64,000 bases of DNA from positions 56,600,910 to 56,664,909 of the forward strand of contig OZ024912.1 in the NCBI GenBank assembly GCA_964017125.1. Direction: 5' to 3'. Of the stretch, positions 10,999 through 21,674 are shown in pieces. The stretch is from Flabesymbios commensalis (lineage: Eukaryota > Annelida > Polychaeta > Terebellida > Flabelligeridae). The translations under genes were made by a program, and so were the position numbers. The notes beneath the pieces are model-generated. The model searched no databases, was not told the origin of the DNA, and saw nothing but the letters and a program-made list of their open reading frames with translations. Position 1 is the first letter of the stretch. Every line of letters begins with the position of its first letter.

Positions 10999-11058
10999 GC
11001 GTTGGGCCGTTGGGCCGTTGGGCCGTTGGGCCGTTGGGCCGTTGGGCCGTTGGGCCGT
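10999..11058. repeat. GTTGGGCC minisatellite (about 7 units of 8 bp)
   Basis: Near-perfect tandem 8-mers inside Family D. The inverted Family D copy near 36090 has only about two related units (GGCCCGACGGCCC), so the array expanded in this copy. Confidence 0.9.
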
Positions 11059-11394
11059 CCGTAAACAATTCGTTTCCGGAGCATATCTCTGAAAGTACTT
11101 GTCCGATTGTCTTCAAATTTTACACACAACACCCCTAGGGGGTCTAGTTGTGCCTTTTGGGGTATTTGAACTTTGACCTACTTCTGGTTCAGAACTATGA
11201 CCTATTTAGATGTTTTGACGCGCACTTCTTTCCGGATCAGATCTCGAAAAGTACTGGGCTGATGACAGTCATATTGCACATACATGTTCTCTAAGGTCCC
11301 TAGTTGTGCCTTTTCAGGTTTTTGGACCTTGACCTTGAAGTTGACCCAGCACTTTGACCTAATTTATAACATCGGTAAATCCGACTGAAAGATT

Positions 11395-13200
11395 TTGCGG
11401 AATATCATGAAAACCGCTCAAGATAGCTACACCATTACTATAAAATAAATTGTGAGGTTTCAGGAGAGGATGCATCTTGAAAAATTTCAAGTCGATAAAA
11501 TTAAAAATGGCCGCCTATCGGCCATTATTCACCTCGACAGGCCTGATATTGCAGAATATCATGAAAACCGCTCAAGATAGCTACACCATTAATATCAAAT
11601 AAATTGTAAGGTTTCAGGAGAGGATGCATCCTGAAAAAAATTAAGTTGATAAAATTCAAAATGGCCGCCTATCGGCCATTATTCACCTCGACAGGCCTGA
11701 TATTGTGGAATATCATGAAAACCGCTCAAGATATCTACACCATTACTATAAAACAAATTGTAAGGCTTCAGGAGAGGATGTATTTTGAAAACAATCATTT
11801 TCGCAAAGTTCAAAATGGCCGCCAATCAGCCATTATTCACTTTCACATGGCCGTTATTTGGTAAACCGTGCTAGATGGCTAGACCATTACTATAAAACAA
11901 AATGTGTGATTTCAGGAGAGGATGCATCTTGGAAAAATTTGACTCGATAAAATTCAAAATGGCCGCTTATCGGCCATTATTCACTTTCACATGGCCGTTA
12001 TTTGGTCAACCGTGCTAGATGGCTAGACCATTACTGTAAAACGAAATGTGAGATTTCAGATGAGGATGCATCTTGAAAAAAATTGACTTGATAAAATTTA
12101 AAATGGCCTCCTTTTCGGCCATTATTCATTTTCACATGGCTGATATTTGGTAAACCGTGCTAGATGGCTAGACCATTACCTGATTACTATAAAACAAAGT
12201 GTGAGTTTTTGGGGGAGGATGCACCCTGAAAATTTTTAACTTACGAATTCAAAATGGCCGACAATCAGCATTATTTACCTCGATAGGCCTGATATCAGGT
12301 AAACCGTGCTAGATAGCTAGACCATTACTATAAAACAAAATGTGACGTTTCGAGAGAGGATGCCTTTTAAAAACTTTCGACTCAATCGAATTCAAAATGG
12401 CCGCCTATCGGCCACTATTTACTTGCACATTGCTGATATTTGGTAAACCGTGTTATATAGTTGGACCATTACTATAAAACAAAATGTGAGATTACAAGAG
12501 AGGATGCATCTTGAAAAAAATTGACTCGATCAAATTCAAAATGGCCGCCTATCGGCCATTATTCACTTTCACATAGCCGGTTTTTTGTAACCGTACTAGA
12601 TGGCTAGACCATTACTATAAAACAAAATGTGAGATTTCAGGAGAGGATGCATCTTGAAAAATTTTGACTTGATCAAATTCAAAATGGCCTCCTATCGGCC
12701 ATTATTCACTTTCACATGGGCTATCTGGTAAACCGTGCTAGATGGCTAGACCATTACTATAGAATGAAATGTGAGATTTCAGCTGAGAATGCATCTTGAA
12801 AAATTTTAACTTGATCAAATTCAAAATAGCCGCCTTTAGGCCATTATTCACTTTCACATGGCCGATATTTGGTAAACCGTGCTAGATAGCTAGACGATTA
12901 CTATAGAATGAAATGTGAGATTTCAGCTGAGGATGCATCTTGAAAAATTCTGACTCGTTCAAATTCAAAATGGCCCCCTATCGGCCATTATTTACTTTCA
13001 CATGCCCAATATTTTGCAAACTGTGTTAGATGTTAGTCCATAACTATAAAACAAAATTTGAGGTTTCGGGGGAGGATGCACCCTAAGTTTTTAACTAATT
13101 TATATCGAATTAAAAATGACCGTAGATCAGCTATTAGTTAACTCGATTGGCCTGATATCTGGTAAACCATGCCAGATAGATAGACCATTACTGGGATACT
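11395..13200 (+). repeat. about 145-155 bp satellite, about 12-13 units, inside Family D
   Basis: Each unit carries CCATTACTATAAAACAAA, GGAGAGGATGCATCTTGAAA and AAAATGGCCGCCTATCGGCC. CCATTACTA-like anchors recur at about 11431, 11584, 11738, 11883, 12027, 12172, 12317, 12468, 12609, 12752, 12893 and 13034. Early units have GAAAACCGCTCAAGATAGC and later ones GTAAACCGTGCTAGATGGC, so there are two subtypes in series. Confidence 0.9.
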
Positions 13201-13890
13201 GATTAGGATCATTAATTTCAATGGAGGTTTGCAATCTCTGACAGACTGTCTAGTTCTTATCTTACTCTTAGACTGGGCTTCTTAGACCTAGTTGTCTTGC
13301 GTCTTGATTTTTGACCTAGACTAGGACTACATTAATAACCCTATACAAAATTGCTTAAATCAAATTCTAATTCGGAGCGGGAGCTCCTGGACTTATGTAG
13401 TCTTGTTTTATTCTGGTTTTAGATGACCAAACCTGCGTCATCTATACTCTTTCTGAATTTCTAGAAATTATTCTATGGTTTACTTGGTTTTTTTTCAGAT
13501 GCTCAAGATGGACGATTTCCTTCTCTTTTCATTTTTCCACATATCCAAAGCTTAACATTTTTTTTTAACTTCAACGTGTATTTGATATTCCGAATACACT
13601 GCTCATGACGGGATGCGAATCCAGATTGCCCGACATTTAACCATAATTATTCTGATTTTTGGCTTGTGATTAATAAATTAACCCTTGTCTTGCAAGAGGT
13701 CCGTAGTAATTTTATACGATTTGCAGCACGTTTTAGACCAAACAAAACGTCACCGAAATTGGTAAAAATAGTTAGTGGCAAATGCTAAAAAAAATACATT
13801 ATTTCAATCCGGGATATGTTTATTTAAAAAATAATAATTGTCTTCTTTTTTATGCTGAAAAAAAATGTAACATGTTGAGCACGACAAGGT

Positions 13891-14106
13891 TTAACCCTTA
13901 TCCTGCTAAGTTAATTTATTTAAATATTCAACCACTTGAGGTTGTGTATCGCTACCGCGATCCACAACCTCAAGTGATTGAAAATTACTCATATTTGTTT
14001 AATTTGGGACCAAATATTTACAAATATTGATGTTTGAGCAGTCATTTCATTCCCAATAAAACTCATTAAAAAATATTATTTTCTTGATCAGCAGGCAAAG
14101 GGTTAA
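13891..14106. mobile_element. Family B-related MITE (variant hairpin)
   Basis: TTAA-CCCTTATCCTGCTAAG ... CAGCAGGCAAAGGG-TTAA. The central hairpin is CACTTGAGGTTGTG / CACAACCTCAAGTG; both arms carry the same base change relative to Family B, so pairing is kept. A possibly related left end begins at 13679 (TTAACCCTTGTCTTGC). Confidence 0.85.
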
Positions 14107-14269
14107 TATTGTATATATCTCTCACCCTTTCATAACGTGTGATGCTGCGAGGACCTCATGACAATGACAGGAAACAACAAGCACAGCTACATCAGCGTCT
14201 ATCTCTGTTACCACCGTCTGTAATTTATATTTGTGGGGGACAAGGATGATGGTTTATATGAAGACCATC

Positions 14270-14515
14270 TTCACCCTTTAACCGCCGTTGCCGCACATAA
14301 TCGGGTTTTCATTTTCTGTTAGCACATTAAGTACTACATTTTAAAAATGTTAAAGATAAAATGTGCCATCAATCAGCAAGATTTGAAAAGAGTTGACCTC
14401 TATTTTGTCAAATCTGAATAATTTTCACTCACTTGAAGTTGTGGATCGCGTCAGCGAGACACAACTTCAAGTGGGGGAAATTTCAAATTGAATAATTCGG
14501 AAGTTAAAGGGTTAA
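14270..14515 (+). mobile_element. Family B MITE
   Basis: Starts TTCACCCTTTAACCGCCG and ends GTTAAAGGG-TTAA. Hairpin CTTGAAGTTGTGGATCGCG / AGACACAACTTCAAG at about 14432-14472. 246 bp, non-coding. Confidence 0.85.
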
Positions 14516-14649
14516 AGTTGTGTGCGGCACGCAAACCAGACCTGCGGTCTTTACGGGTCTGGCTTTGACTCGGCAAGATGACAGACTTTTCTGGATATTT
14601 ATCCCATCCTGCTTGTGGGTGTAGATTACTCCACCCACAAGCGGGCTGA

Positions 14650-14845
14650 TTAACCCTTACAGCGCTGAAATAGATGTTATTTAAACCATGGAGACCATTT
14701 TTTTTTTCACTTTGAAATAATCATAATTACCTTAGTTAGCTGGTTCTGCTTCATTCGAATAACTATGCTATGAGTACGGCCATTATAAATATTTTACTCT
14801 ATCAGCGCGGAGATCGACGGTCGGTCCCCGCGCTGTAAAGGTAAA
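14650..14845 (-). mobile_element. Family A MITE, reverse orientation
   Basis: TTAACCCTTACAGCGCTG at the left. The body is inverted (AAACCATGGAGACCATTT, TTCGAATAACTATGC). The hairpin end is shortened to GGAGATCGACGGTCGGTCCC. Confidence 0.8.
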
Positions 14846-14883
14846 TCTCGTGCATTCAAACGCCGCATATCAATGCATTTAAT

Positions 14884-14962
14884 AATGGCGGATATGTTGT
14901 AGACGTGGGACCAACATCAATCCAACATTGAGTAAACAAATGTATCGTGTTTACTGGGATAT
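14884..14962. mobile_element. Family C fragment
   Basis: Right half only: GTAGACGTGGGACCAACATC, then CCAACATTGAGTAAACAAAT and CGTGTTTACTGGG. Confidence 0.6.
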
Positions 14963-15071
14963 GCTAATGCTGCCTGCACTATACGTGATGGCGACATTAC
15001 TTATTTCTTTTCTGAATAGTGGAGTGGCAAAAGATAGTGAAGGTGTCAACAGAAGGTATCCACAGACGTAG

Positions 15072-15182
15072 TCCCAGCGAACAAGAGGCATCGATCAAAT
15101 GCTTATTTCATGATGAACCAACGTGATGCTGGTCCAACATTAGAGCAGCATCAAATCCATGTATCGTGTTTTGTATGTGTGG
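15072..15182. mobile_element. Family C MITE, diverged
   Basis: CCCAGCGAACAAGAGGCATC starts the left arm. The right arm is TGCTGGTCCAACATTAGAGC and ends near TCGTGTTTTGTATGTGTGG. The centre is decayed. Confidence 0.55.
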
Positions 15183-15319
15183 TAGAGCAGAGAGACATGC
15201 ATACATGTAGCATGCTGATGAATCTGACCTAGAGACCTTGTCTGAGAGATTCCTAGTCACTGCTGGACATCACCTTGGTATCAAAGGGTCATGTCTATCA
15301 CTTTACATAGTAGCAATAT

Positions 15320-15516
15320 TTAACCCTTTCAACGCTGAAATACAACAAAGGATTTTTTTTCAATTTGAAATCATCATAAATATCTTAGTTAGCTCTTACT
15401 GATTGATTGAAATACCTATGTTATGCATCTACTGTAATTGTAAATCTTTCAGAATCTCACGTCTTTAGACGTCAGATTCTGACGTGTAAAGACGGTCTCC
15501 GCACTGAAACGGTTAA
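15320..15516 (-). mobile_element. Family A MITE, reverse orientation, TTAA both sides
   Basis: TTAA-CCCTTTCAACGCTG ... GCACTGAAACGG-TTAA. The hairpin arm uses GACGGTC where most copies have GTCGATC. Confidence 0.85.
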
Positions 15517-15976
15517 TGAATGGAAATGGTCGTTTTGCTGAAAGAAAACCTTTGTAGCTTTTTTCACGTGCAGTAATTATGCTATCTGTTAATATGTTTG
15601 GTCCAATATTGGTAAAATAAATGTTAAAGCATTTTCAATATCAGATTACTTACTTCATATTTTATTATAATTTGAAAAATTTGAAAAATTAGATCCTCGT
15701 GCTCACACTTCTTAAATGCTTGTGTCATAATATATAAATATAATACCACTCTTTCTTTATTACTGAAATAACGGATTTAACATAGATCAGAATCATGATA
15801 TTAATTTGTTTAGCCATTCGGTTTGTTCTTCCAAGGCAAAACTAGTCTGTAGTTTCCTCATTTATTCCTTTGCGATAAACACTTTGTCTGAATGCTGGGC
15901 CACAGTCTGCCCACATTGGCCCGTCATTCAAGCAACATTTTGAACTTCGCTGTGCGGCTTAATCCGAATGACGCGT

Positions 15977-16072
15977 CGGTCGAAACTTCACCGCGGCGGT
16001 CGAGGTTTGACCGCGGCGATCGAAGCTTGACCGTGGGGATCGAAGCTTGACCGCGCCGATCGAAGCTTGACC
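15977..16072. repeat. 20-bp minisatellite, about 5 units
   Basis: The unit CGATCGAAGCTTGACCGCGG repeats with slight drift (CGGTCGAAACTTCACCGCGG first). It is GC-rich and rich in CGATCG and AAGCTT. Confidence 0.9.
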
Positions 16073-16141
16073 ACCATTGAGTCGAGAAGGTGATGATGTC
16101 TGACCGCAGAATGACGTGTGCGAAATAAAAATGATTATCCC

Positions 16142-16367
16142 TTAAACCCCTACAGCGCGGGGATCGACTTTAGTCTGTAGTCTGTAGACGTCAGATTCTG
16201 ACGTCTAAAATCAATCCCCGCGCTTTATGAGTAAAACTATTTATAATGGCCATAACATAGGTATTCAAATGAAGCGGAAAGAGATAACTAAGAAATGTAT
16301 GGTGATTTCAAATTGAAAATAACCTTTTAGTCGTCATGGTTTATACAAAAATAATTCAGCGCTTAAA
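16142..16367 (+). mobile_element. Family A MITE
   Basis: TTAAACCCCTACAGCGCGG, then GACGTCAGATTCTGACGTC, then AATCCCCGCGC and the usual body. It ends TTCAGCGCTTAAAG. GTCTGTA is duplicated inside the hairpin arm. Confidence 0.8.
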
Positions 16368-16374
16368 GTCATTG

Positions 16375-16635
16375 TGTTTGAAACGTCGGGCCAACGTCTT
16401 AGCCATTGGTCCAACATTGTATAAATGTTATAGAAATGTTTTGTGTTTACTGGGTTGTACTTCTTGTGGAATCATCTTGCATACAACCTCCCAGTAAACG
16501 CAAAACATTTGTATAATATTTATACAACGTCGGCCCAACGTCTTTGACCTTGGACCAACATTGTACAAATGTTATACAAATGCTTTGTGTTTACTGGGTT
16601 GTGCTTCTTATGGAATCATCTTGCATACAGCCTAT
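16375..16635. repeat. tandem duplication carrying two Family C copies
   Basis: A Family C right half ends at about 16455 and a complete copy spans 16490-16598. Each is followed by nearly the same 35 bp (GTTGTACTTCTTGTGGAATC versus GTTGTGCTTCTTATGGAATC). The MITE and its flank were therefore duplicated together. Confidence 0.75.
16490..16598. mobile_element. Family C MITE (ACAAAACATTTG subtype)
   Basis: CCCAGTAAACGCAAAACATT ... AATGCTTTGTGTTTACTGGG, with ACAACGTCGGCCCAACG and TTGGACCAACATTGTAC inner arms. 109 bp. Confidence 0.9.
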
Positions 16636-17172
16636 TCCTATTCCTCCATGCAGCCAGAATCCCGGAGACCGATCCCTCTGTTGTAAGCAGGACTCTGCGG
16701 TTCTGCTCCGGGATGATAAATACTCGTCCTGACGTCTTCCATCACTATCACTCCTGAAGACCCGTCTGATGGATTCGAGGCCGTTTCCGGATCCGCTTCT
16801 TTTGTTGCATGCATCCTGTCCGGCTATTTTTGTCTTGCGACGAGAGACGATACCCGCTGATTTCAGAAAGGGCAGACGCGGCAGTTCGATTCCAATTGTT
16901 GGAATCTATGTCAATCTATGTCAATGTATATTCGTTGTGTTCACCCTTTGAGTGTTGTGTTCCTGTTTAATATGTGTCTTTAATTTGACGCTGAGATATC
17001 TCACACAAGTTTCAGTTTCAAACGAATTTAAATATAAGACTATTTTGAGAACAAAATAATAATAGGCCTACATGAAGTATAGGCCTACATCACATAAAAC
17101 GATTTTGATTTTTAGCGTTTTCACCTTTATACGTACACAGGTACATCATTATTATGTATGTACGTTGTCGCT
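16636..17172. other. GC-rich unassigned segment, then AT-rich
   Basis: A minus-strand frame of about 85 codons (roughly 16860-16605, with VFRSDSDGRRQDEYLSSRS) has coding-like composition. Overlapping plus-strand frames exist as well. No domain is recognised and no clear splice signals were assigned. It could be an unrelated exon or a repeat. Confidence 0.25.
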
Positions 17173-17330
17173 TCACCTTTACAACGCTGAAATACTGTTG
17201 TGCAAACCATAGAGAACAAATGGTATTTTTCAATTTAAAATAATCATAATGTTTTTTTTTTCCTCTTTTTCCGCTTCATTTGAATACCTGCATTATGGGT
17301 ATGCGGCTAGTATAGTGTTGTGAGGGTTAA
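17173..17330 (-). mobile_element. Family A MITE lacking the hairpin end
   Basis: CACCTTTACAACGCTGAAAT through GGGTATGCGG, then directly TGTGAGGG-TTAA. The GACGTC hairpin is deleted but a tip remains. Confidence 0.7.
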
Positions 17331-17478
17331 GACGAGAAAAGGAGAACCGATTATAGCATGTGGATAATGTGATACATGTCCGAGTAGTGATCGTTGTAAC
17401 CGTGACTGCCTTTGGCTTTGTGCTACAGTGTAATAGCCTACAGGTAAAACCATGGCAGTGAGCACTGGCGAGTGTAGT

Positions 17479-17507
17479 CAGTAGTAGTAGTAGTAGTAGT
17501 AGTAGTA
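17479..17507. repeat. (AGT)n microsatellite
   Basis: About nine AGT units in a row. Confidence 0.95.
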
Positions 17508-17811
17508 AATCATTGCTTTACGTCACTTTTCGGCACAAAAGGTCTTTTAAGTGACATTATAATACGATAAAAACGTTGTAGTCAATTAATGAGATGAATG
17601 ATGTACAGATGATGATGTAGTCAGTATATGTGGACATTGCCTAATGTGGGATCACTGTTGGTCCAGAGTCGCACCAGCATTGGTTTGGTGGGATGCTGAA
17701 TGGTTCATATCATTTATAAAAGTGTGCCTTGTTTTTTGTAATTGTTGCATAATCTGCACCCGCGCGCGCACGCCAGCTTGTGGTAATAATTATAATATCA
17801 GGAATCATTAT

Positions 17812-17910
17812 CCCAGCAAACACGATACATTGAGCCAAAGCTGGGTCGATGTTGGCCCGCCGTCTACGACGTCGGCCCAACATTGACCCACCATTGGTCC
17901 AATGCTGGGA
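17812..17910. mobile_element. Family C MITE
   Basis: CCCAGCAAACACGATACATT ... CCAATGCTGGGA. The centre GCCGTCTACGACGTCGGCCC is nearly self-complementary. The right arm is shortened. Confidence 0.85.
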
Positions 17911-18300
17911 TGGTCCTGCATGATATCCGTCAGACAATAAATTTCAGTGTGCACATACAGCACACCATGCATGCAGCACATCATGCCCATTGCCCTCTTA
18001 TCTGGGACACAATGATGTCTGGCATTGATTTGATATTATTTGCATTGATATTGATGACGAAAATGGCTCGTAAAGGTGCGTTGACAATATTGACGTCCTT
18101 TATAGGCATATAAACTGATAAATGAAGAAAGCTTCCAAATTCATTTAAAAACTTTCTCCATTTTAGCATTTATCAATAGATCAAAATGCTCTACCTTTCG
18201 CTGAAAGGGCGTCAAGCTTACTTTAAATGTAAACGTATCTTCGTTGTGCCGCATTGGATAATAGCATCTCGTGATCGTCGTTATTTTGACTGATTTTATA

Positions 18301-18803
18301 TGAATGAATGAATGAATGAATGAATGAATGAATGAATGAATGAAATCTTTTTTAGCGCATGTATCCAGCCGGAGGCTGTTCAGAGCGCTGAACATCGAGA
18401 GTAACTCAGCAAGGCCTGTTATCATTCAAATTCCAACTCAGTCTCCTGGGAGATATACAGCTGAGCTGCCATTGAGGCGCATCAAGCTATTTTTCATTCC
18501 AAGCAAATTCGCCTTATGTGCCAAGTACAAACACATTGTGGATTTTCTGGGGTCTTGCCGGATGAAAACTGCGCCTACGTCCATTGAGGTTCTTTTACGT
18601 CCAACTCGAAGTCAGTCAGACGAGCCATCTGATTTACGTGGTTCTCTGAGCCCCACGACACGACATCGCTGCACGCATGTCCTAGTGTATACAGCACCTG
18701 GTAGAACCAGGCGGTCACCCATCGAATTATGGACCTGGCCTGGCGTTGCTCAACTTCAGTGATCGAGTCGACACCGATGAGCTAACCCCGTATTCCGTAT
18801 GTG
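18301..18803 (-). mobile_element. SINE with 5S rRNA-derived head (SINE3-like)
   Basis: Read on the minus strand, the element starts at about 18803 with CATACGGAATACGG. It continues with CTGAAGTTGAGCAACGCC and GATGGGTGACCGCCTGG, which match the internal promoter region of 5S rRNA (AAGTTAAGCAACGTCGGGCC; GGATGGGTGACCGCCTGGG). A body of about 370 bp follows. The 3' end is GCGCTAAAAAAGATTTC then (ATTC)n, like CR1/L2-clade tails. Such SINEs use a 5S-type promoter for RNA polymerase III and a LINE partner's machinery. No target duplication was identified by eye. Confidence 0.85.
18681..18803 (-). pseudogene. 5S rRNA-like segment (SINE head)
   Basis: About 123 bp, close to the length of 5S rRNA, with both promoter halves recognisable but many substitutions. 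Its fusion to the SINE body and tail argues against a working 5S gene. Confidence 0.8.
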
Positions 18804-19149
18804 ATCAATGTTTCTCAGAAAAGTTTAGTAATCATCGAATATATCTGTTAAGAATTAATCTCTTGATGATTTAATAAATAGTTACTATTACAACAATATT
18901 GCGATGTCGGTATCCCTCTGTCCACTAAACATCATGGCAGCAGTCCTGAAACAAGACTGCTTTAGTCGGAATTGATATTTTTTTCTTTTTTATCGTCCTG
19001 TCAACACATGGGTGGCATATCTGGGCGAGAGGTGGCGGACAATCAGCCGTCTGCCGAATCCGAAATCAGGAAATCGGGAGCTTACCAGAATCTGGGCGCA
19101 GACGAGCAAACCTCACCGGACAAGGGATTAGTATGGATCAGTATGCACA
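18804..19149. other. no gene recognised; short coding-like frame near 19010
   Basis: From ATG at about 19010 a frame reads MGGISGREVADNQPSAESE and continues into the next MITE. The composition is coding-like, but no donor site or homologue is evident. Confidence 0.2.
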
Positions 19150-19255
19150 CCCAGCAGGCACAATACATACCCTATGTTGATCCAACGTTGGTCCACCGTC
19201 TACGACGTTGGACCAACATTGGATCAACATAAGGCCAACGTATTGTGCCTGCTAG
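19150..19255. mobile_element. Family C MITE
   Basis: CCCAGCAGGCACAATACAT ... AACGTATTGTGCCTGCTAGG. The arm change GCAGGCACAATAC is matched by GTATTGTGCCTGC on the other side. Confidence 0.9.
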
Positions 19256-19387
19256 GCGCACTCGGCAGTGTCCCATTGTGCTACCTCCCCATGAATCCTC
19301 CCAAATGTCTCCCCGCACTCACAGAACGCTCGTCCCTGCAGGGTGCCGGTGTCTGATAACCCAGACCGGGAGAGACGTTCATTCTAT

Positions 19388-19462
19388 GCCGGCTCAATGT
19401 TGGGCCACCGACTACCACGGTGACCCAACATTAAACTAACAATGCACTTCTGCTTGCAGGGT
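19388..19462. mobile_element. Family C MITE, shortened
   Basis: GGCTCAATGTTGGGCCACCG ... CGGTGACCCAACATTAAAC, ending CTGCTTGCAGGG. Confidence 0.6.
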
Positions 19463-19865
19463 GAGGTTGTATAAATCTTCTTGGTCTAAAAGTGTCAGGC
19501 TGGCGAACGGTATTGGTTTGTTCTTGGGAAATCGGCCGTTACCCGGTAAACGGGGATCAATTTATTACTCGATGTCCAGTTTTAAATCCAATGTGGTAAA
19601 ACTACCCTGTGTCGGTCGTCCAAACGCCGGTCCAGTGCTCGTTTAATATCGGGTCAACATCTTAAGCGTTGGCCCACCATACAACTAAAACTATGGCTGA
19701 CGGCTATAAAAAATACCAAATCGATAAGGGTCCAGCAAAGCCTATTGTCCTTGGAATCAGAAATGTTGACTGATGTGAAATTTAGGGTAAATATTTATTG
19801 TTATGATTTGTTTTAGAATATTTCAGGAATTCATCTTAATGATCAATTTTGGTGATCGGATACTC

Positions 19866-20059
19866 GATTCTGACGTCTATAGACGGTGCCTGGGCTGTAC
19901 GAATTAAACATTTATAATGGCAGTAGACCTATAACCTGAAAACATAGGTATTAAAATGAAGCGGAAAGAGCTAACCAAGGCATTTATGATGATTTTAAAT
20001 AGAAAAACCCTTTGGTCTCCATGGCTTGTACACAAATATTTCAGCGTTGTAAGGGTTAA
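19866..20059 (+). mobile_element. Family A MITE, left end decayed
   Basis: Hairpin remnant GATTCTGACGTCTATAGACG, then the full body, ending GTAAGGG-TTAA at 20056-20059. Confidence 0.75.
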
Positions 20060-20163
20060 ATAATGCATGGGGTTCTGTCATACCACATGGATTCACAAAA
20101 AAGATAACAGTATACAATGAGAAAAACAGTTTGCACAACACTAGTGATCTTAGGAGGCAGGCA

Positions 20164-20310
20164 TTGACCCTTACAGCGCTGTGATATTTTTGTATAAACT
20201 ATGAAGAACAAAAGGTTATTTTTAATTTGAAATCATCGTAAATGTTTTAGTTATCTGTGTCCGCTTCATTTGAATTCTTATTTTATGTGGTCTACGGCCG
20301 AGAGGGTTAG
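20164..20310 (-). mobile_element. Family A MITE, hairpin end missing
   Basis: TTGACCCTTACAGCGCTGTG, then the inverted body to GGTCTACGGCCG, ending AGAGGG-TTAG. Confidence 0.7.
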
Positions 20311-20528
20311 GCAAGTACGAGTATCGCTATAGTTTCATGTAATTATATGTACGGCCGGTGATGGGTGATCTAGGTGTGGTAGAAATATTAGGGCGTGTTG
20401 CTAGGTGTGATTTAATAGGCGTTTTATCCACGGGCTCGCCCAGGTACCTGGATCAGTATTAAATACCAAATCGGGTGGAATACCTGTGGATCAATATGAC
20501 AACGGCAATAATAATGTCTGTGAGTTGG

Positions 20529-20896
20529 TTAAAGGGACTGGCCCAGGCTAAAATCATAAAAAAAGCGGTGATTTATATTGGCTTTCTTAATATGACCATA
20601 TCATGTAAACATGTTCATAGACTAAAACTAAATGTGCTACTTTATGCTTGGCTTCAACTCTCTGATTCCACGTAATCTTATCATTTTTAGATTTCTATTC
20701 TTTGACATGGTTGTCAATAATTAGAAATCAGGAATTTCGTCTCTATATGTAGCCTGACTGGTGAATGCGCAGCACAAAAATTAAAAAAAATTTGCAGTTC
20801 TAGTCTATGAACATGTTTACATCATATGGTCATATTAAGAAGCAAAAATAAAATCACCGATTTTTTTATGATTTTAGCCTGAGCCAGTCCCTTTAA
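20529..20896. mobile_element. Family E MITE (TTAA, long inverted repeats)
   Basis: TTAA-AGGGACTGGCCCAGGC ... GCCTGAGCCAGTCCCT-TTAA. The inverted ends run over 100 bp (AATATGACCATATCATGTAA / TTACATCATATGGTCATATT). 368 bp, non-coding; partner copy at 48572-48953. Confidence 0.9.
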
Positions 20897-21171
20897 CTTT
20901 AGTCGATTGCACGATGTACATGGGTCTGCTGAATGTTGGCAGACAAATTATCCTCCATCAGTCAAAGCGTTGTATGTGCCACTGAAATGAGTGCCAGATG
21001 CAACACTTTGACTACAGAATGGAGGACGAGATGTTGCTGTTTGAGAGGCTGTATGGTAATTTAGTGGATTATGCAGTATGGTAAGCCATCACTATTGCCA
21101 AATTATACAATACATTAGTCGTACACATGATAATACGTCTAGGCATGAATACAGTAACACACTTGTAGCCA

Positions 21172-21201
21172 GCAAACACGAGACGTTGACACAATGTTGT
21201 T
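21172..21201. mobile_element. Family C left end, cut by Family A
   Basis: CCAGCAAACACGAGACGTTG runs up to GTTGTTTTAA, where the Family A copy begins. The right half is not found beyond 21484. Confidence 0.65.
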
Positions 21202-21484
21202 TTAACCCTTACAGCGCGGGGATGGACTTTAGACGTCAACGTCAGAATCTGACGTCTGTAGACGTCAGAATCTGAGTCGATCCCTGCACCGCGTAAGACT
21301 CTGACGTCTAAAGTGGATCCCCGCACTGTAAGAGTAAAACTATTTATAATAACTGTAGACCCATAACATATGTATTCAAATCAAGCGGAAACAGCTAACT
21401 GAGACATTTATGATTTCAAATTGAAAAAAAACCCCGTTGGTTTACATGGTTTCCACAGAAATATTTCAGAGTTGTGAGGGTTGA
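21202..21484 (+). mobile_element. Family A MITE with expanded hairpin
   Basis: TTAA-CCCTTACAGCGCGGGG ... TTGTGAGGG-TTGA. Five GACGTC units instead of the usual two to four, so the hairpin arm has expanded. Confidence 0.85.
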
Positions 21485-21674
21485 TCCCTGGAGTGACGCA
21501 TCCAGACCGGCAAGGTGACACTAATACCGTGCGAGTATCCTACAACCCTGACTTCTCGACATCTCTCTCCCCGACGGCTGAATAAATCCGATCATCTATC
21601 ACCTGATCACCTCTGACAGAGATGGAAAAACACCTCCATCTGGCTGGCTTTGAAAATAGAGATGATTAGGCCTA

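Larger units (their letters stand above)
10782..13405 (+). mobile_element. Family D non-autonomous element, 2.6 kb
   Basis: Left end TAGCTCCCGCCGTCACC; right end GGAGCGGGAGCTCC, giving a short inverted GAGCTCCCGC at both ends. The left part holds a hairpin (GGTGAGCGAAGGGAGC), the 8-bp minisatellite and text shared with the inverted partial copy at 35570-36312. The middle is the about 150-bp satellite. There is no transposase frame. The uninterrupted site at 9062-9180 supports it being a single insertion. Confidence 0.75.

Noticed and set aside
18340-18762. 140-codon plus-strand frame
   Set aside because: It lies antisense to the 5S-headed SINE, whose structure explains the sequence.
18681-18803. 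functional 5S rRNA gene
   Set aside because: Too many substitutions, and it is fused to a SINE body and tail.
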